From: Candidatus Melainabacteria bacterium
GTDB lineage: Bacteria > Cyanobacteriota > Vampirovibrionia > 2-02-FULL-35-15
DNA length: 6,254 nucleotides
Assembly (NCBI GenBank): GCA_023250175.1
Contig: JAHFBD010000135.1
Coordinates: forward strand, 1-6,254
Direction: 5' to 3'
Shown: positions 5,658 through 6,254 of the stretch, piece after piece
Layout: every line of letters starts with the position of its first letter
Numbering within the stretch: the stretch's first letter is position 1
The notes under the pieces: model-generated
Database searches by the model: none
What the model was told of the DNA's origin: nothing
The model's input: only the letters and a program-made list of their open reading frames with translations
Made by a program: the position numbers and the translations under genes

Positions 5658-6130
5658 GGTAAAACAAAGTGTTTGATTGATTTAAATAAATCGGGAAAAT
5701 CCTTTTCAAGGGAATTAATATAATCAAGAAAAAACTTATTGTTTATTTTATTTAAATTGATTTCTTCGAAGTTTGTTTTTATCCAAAATCTAGGTGCTTC
5801 CCAGCTACTGGCATATAGTGTTTTTAAATTAAGTTCTTTTGCTGTATTTATTAAACTATTTGCAATTACTTTTCCAAGTCCCTTTCCCTGGAGACTTTTT
5901 TTTATAGCAAAGGATTTTACAATTCCAATAGAGTCTTTTATAGAAATAGCAAAGCATCCAATAATTTGATTTTTACTAGAATCTTTTACAGTATAAAAGC
6001 TTTCATAGGTTTCTTTTCCAGACATATATCCTTTTAACCCAGCTTCTTTAAGAATGTCTAAGATATTTAACCAATCTTTTTGAGATGCTTTTTCTGTTTT
6101 TAACTGTAAATCTGTAGGATTATTTGTCAT
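5645..6130 (-). CDS. GNAT-family N-acetyltransferase
   Basis: The predicted product is a cytoplasmic enzyme that transfers an acetyl group from acetyl-CoA to an amine. The 161-residue protein has the usual single-domain length. The core is visible as the strand IVKSFAI (70-76) leading into the acetyl-CoA pyrophosphate loop QGKGLG (81-86), which matches the family Q-x-x-G-x-G pattern. A helix follows (about 87-99), then LKTLYAS, and the C-terminal motif APRFWIKTNFEEI, which corresponds to the family's F/Y-x-K-x-G-F segment with Asn in place of Gly. The substrate cannot be inferred; the fold fits amino-acid, peptide or small-amine acetyltransferases alike. The ATG at 6130 has no Shine-Dalgarno sequence. 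The stop overlaps that of the convergent response regulator. The gene stands alone on its strand in this window, with no clear functional link to its neighbours. Confidence 0.87.
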   Translation of the reverse strand: MTNNPTDLQLKTEKASQKDWLNILDILKEAGLKGYMSGKETYESFYTVKDSSKNQIIGCFAISIKDSIGIVKSFAIKKSLQGKGLGKVIANSLINTAKELNLKTLYASSWEAPRFWIKTNFEEINLNKINNKFFLDYINSLEKDFPDLFKSIKHFVLPIKD

Positions 6131-6160
6131 ATGAAAAATAATATCGTATACAATAGCAGT

Positions 6161-6166
6161 TATAAT
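6161..6166 (+). promoter_or_regulatory. Candidate -10 box for the tRNA-Pro gene
   Basis: A perfect TATAAT lies 26 bases before the first base of the tRNA, which would place transcription start near 6173 and leave a short 5' leader for RNase P. No good -35 box sits at the usual distance. A TTGTCA is present at 6124-6129 but is too far upstream. The box is in the 62-base divergent gap between the tRNA and the acetyltransferase gene. Confidence 0.5.
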
Positions 6167-6192
6167 TAGGACTGATACTAAAAATTAAATAT

Positions 6193-6254
6193 CGGGAAAT
6201 AGCTCAGCTTGGTAGAGCGTCCGTTTCGGGTGCGGAAGGCCGCAGGTTCGAATC
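6193..6254 (+). tRNA. tRNA-Pro (anticodon CGG), 3' truncated by the window end
   Basis: The acceptor 5' strand is CGGGAAA (6193-6199), followed by T8 and A9. The D stem is GCTC/GAGC (6202-6205 with 6215-6218), with the invariant GG at 6211-6212 in the loop. The anticodon stem is TCCGT/GCGGA (6220-6224 with 6232-6236, one T-G pair at its end), and the 7-base loop TTCGGGT puts anticodon CGG at 6227-6229. G follows the anticodon at position 37, as in proline tRNAs, and C at position 1 also fits proline. A 5-base variable loop leads to the T stem GCAGG and TTCGAATC. The 3' halves of the T stem and acceptor stem are past the window, so closure of the cloverleaf cannot be checked. Confidence 0.93.

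Noticed and set aside
1..6254. CRISPR array, prophage, toxin-antitoxin or defence system
   Set aside because: No regularly spaced direct repeats, no integrase or transposase, and no small paired genes are visible. All proteins belong to common housekeeping or envelope families.

Overview
The window is about one-third G+C. It reads as chromosomal DNA from a bacterium of the cyanobacterial phylum, or something close to it. The best lineage clue is the partial CcsB/Ccs1 protein: its soluble domain and C-terminal tail resemble cyanobacterial Ccs1 as I remember that family. The sugar-phosphate mutase also looks cyanobacterial. No photosynthesis gene is present. Together with the low G+C, this makes a non-photosynthetic sister group (Melainabacteria/Vampirovibrionia type) a reasonable guess, but this is inference and not shown by the sequence. 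Four of the five visible gene starts lack a clear Shine-Dalgarno sequence.

Layout, left to right. (1) 1-2018, plus strand: the 3' part of ccsB and then complete ccsA. These are the two subunits of the System II cytochrome c synthase, which exports heme and attaches it to apocytochromes c. The 179-base gap between them and the 140-base gap after ccsA each hold a copy of a structured repeat. The copy before ccsA ends in what looks like an H-type pseudoknot. (2) 2159-4538, minus strand: a two-gene unit, a phosphoglucomutase/phosphomannomutase followed 4 bases later by a family 2 glycosyltransferase. Together they suggest sugar-phosphate supply and glycan assembly at the cell surface. (3) 4539-4871: a 333-base A+T-rich divergent intergenic region with no gene, but with palindromes and three TTAATCTT boxes that may be operators. 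(4) 4872-5648, plus strand: an OmpR-type response regulator with no histidine kinase beside it. (5) 5645-6130, minus strand: a GNAT-family N-acetyltransferase whose stop codon overlaps the regulator's stop in one CTAG. (6) 6193 to the window end, plus strand: a tRNA-Pro(CGG) cut off in its T arm, with a perfect TATAAT upstream.

The protein genes are ordinary housekeeping or cell-envelope genes. The most unusual material is non-coding: the paired structured elements that flank ccsA, with compensatory differences in their stems, and the pseudoknot 40 bases before the ccsA start. CcsB and CcsA imply that the organism makes c-type cytochromes and so has some respiratory or photosynthetic electron transport.
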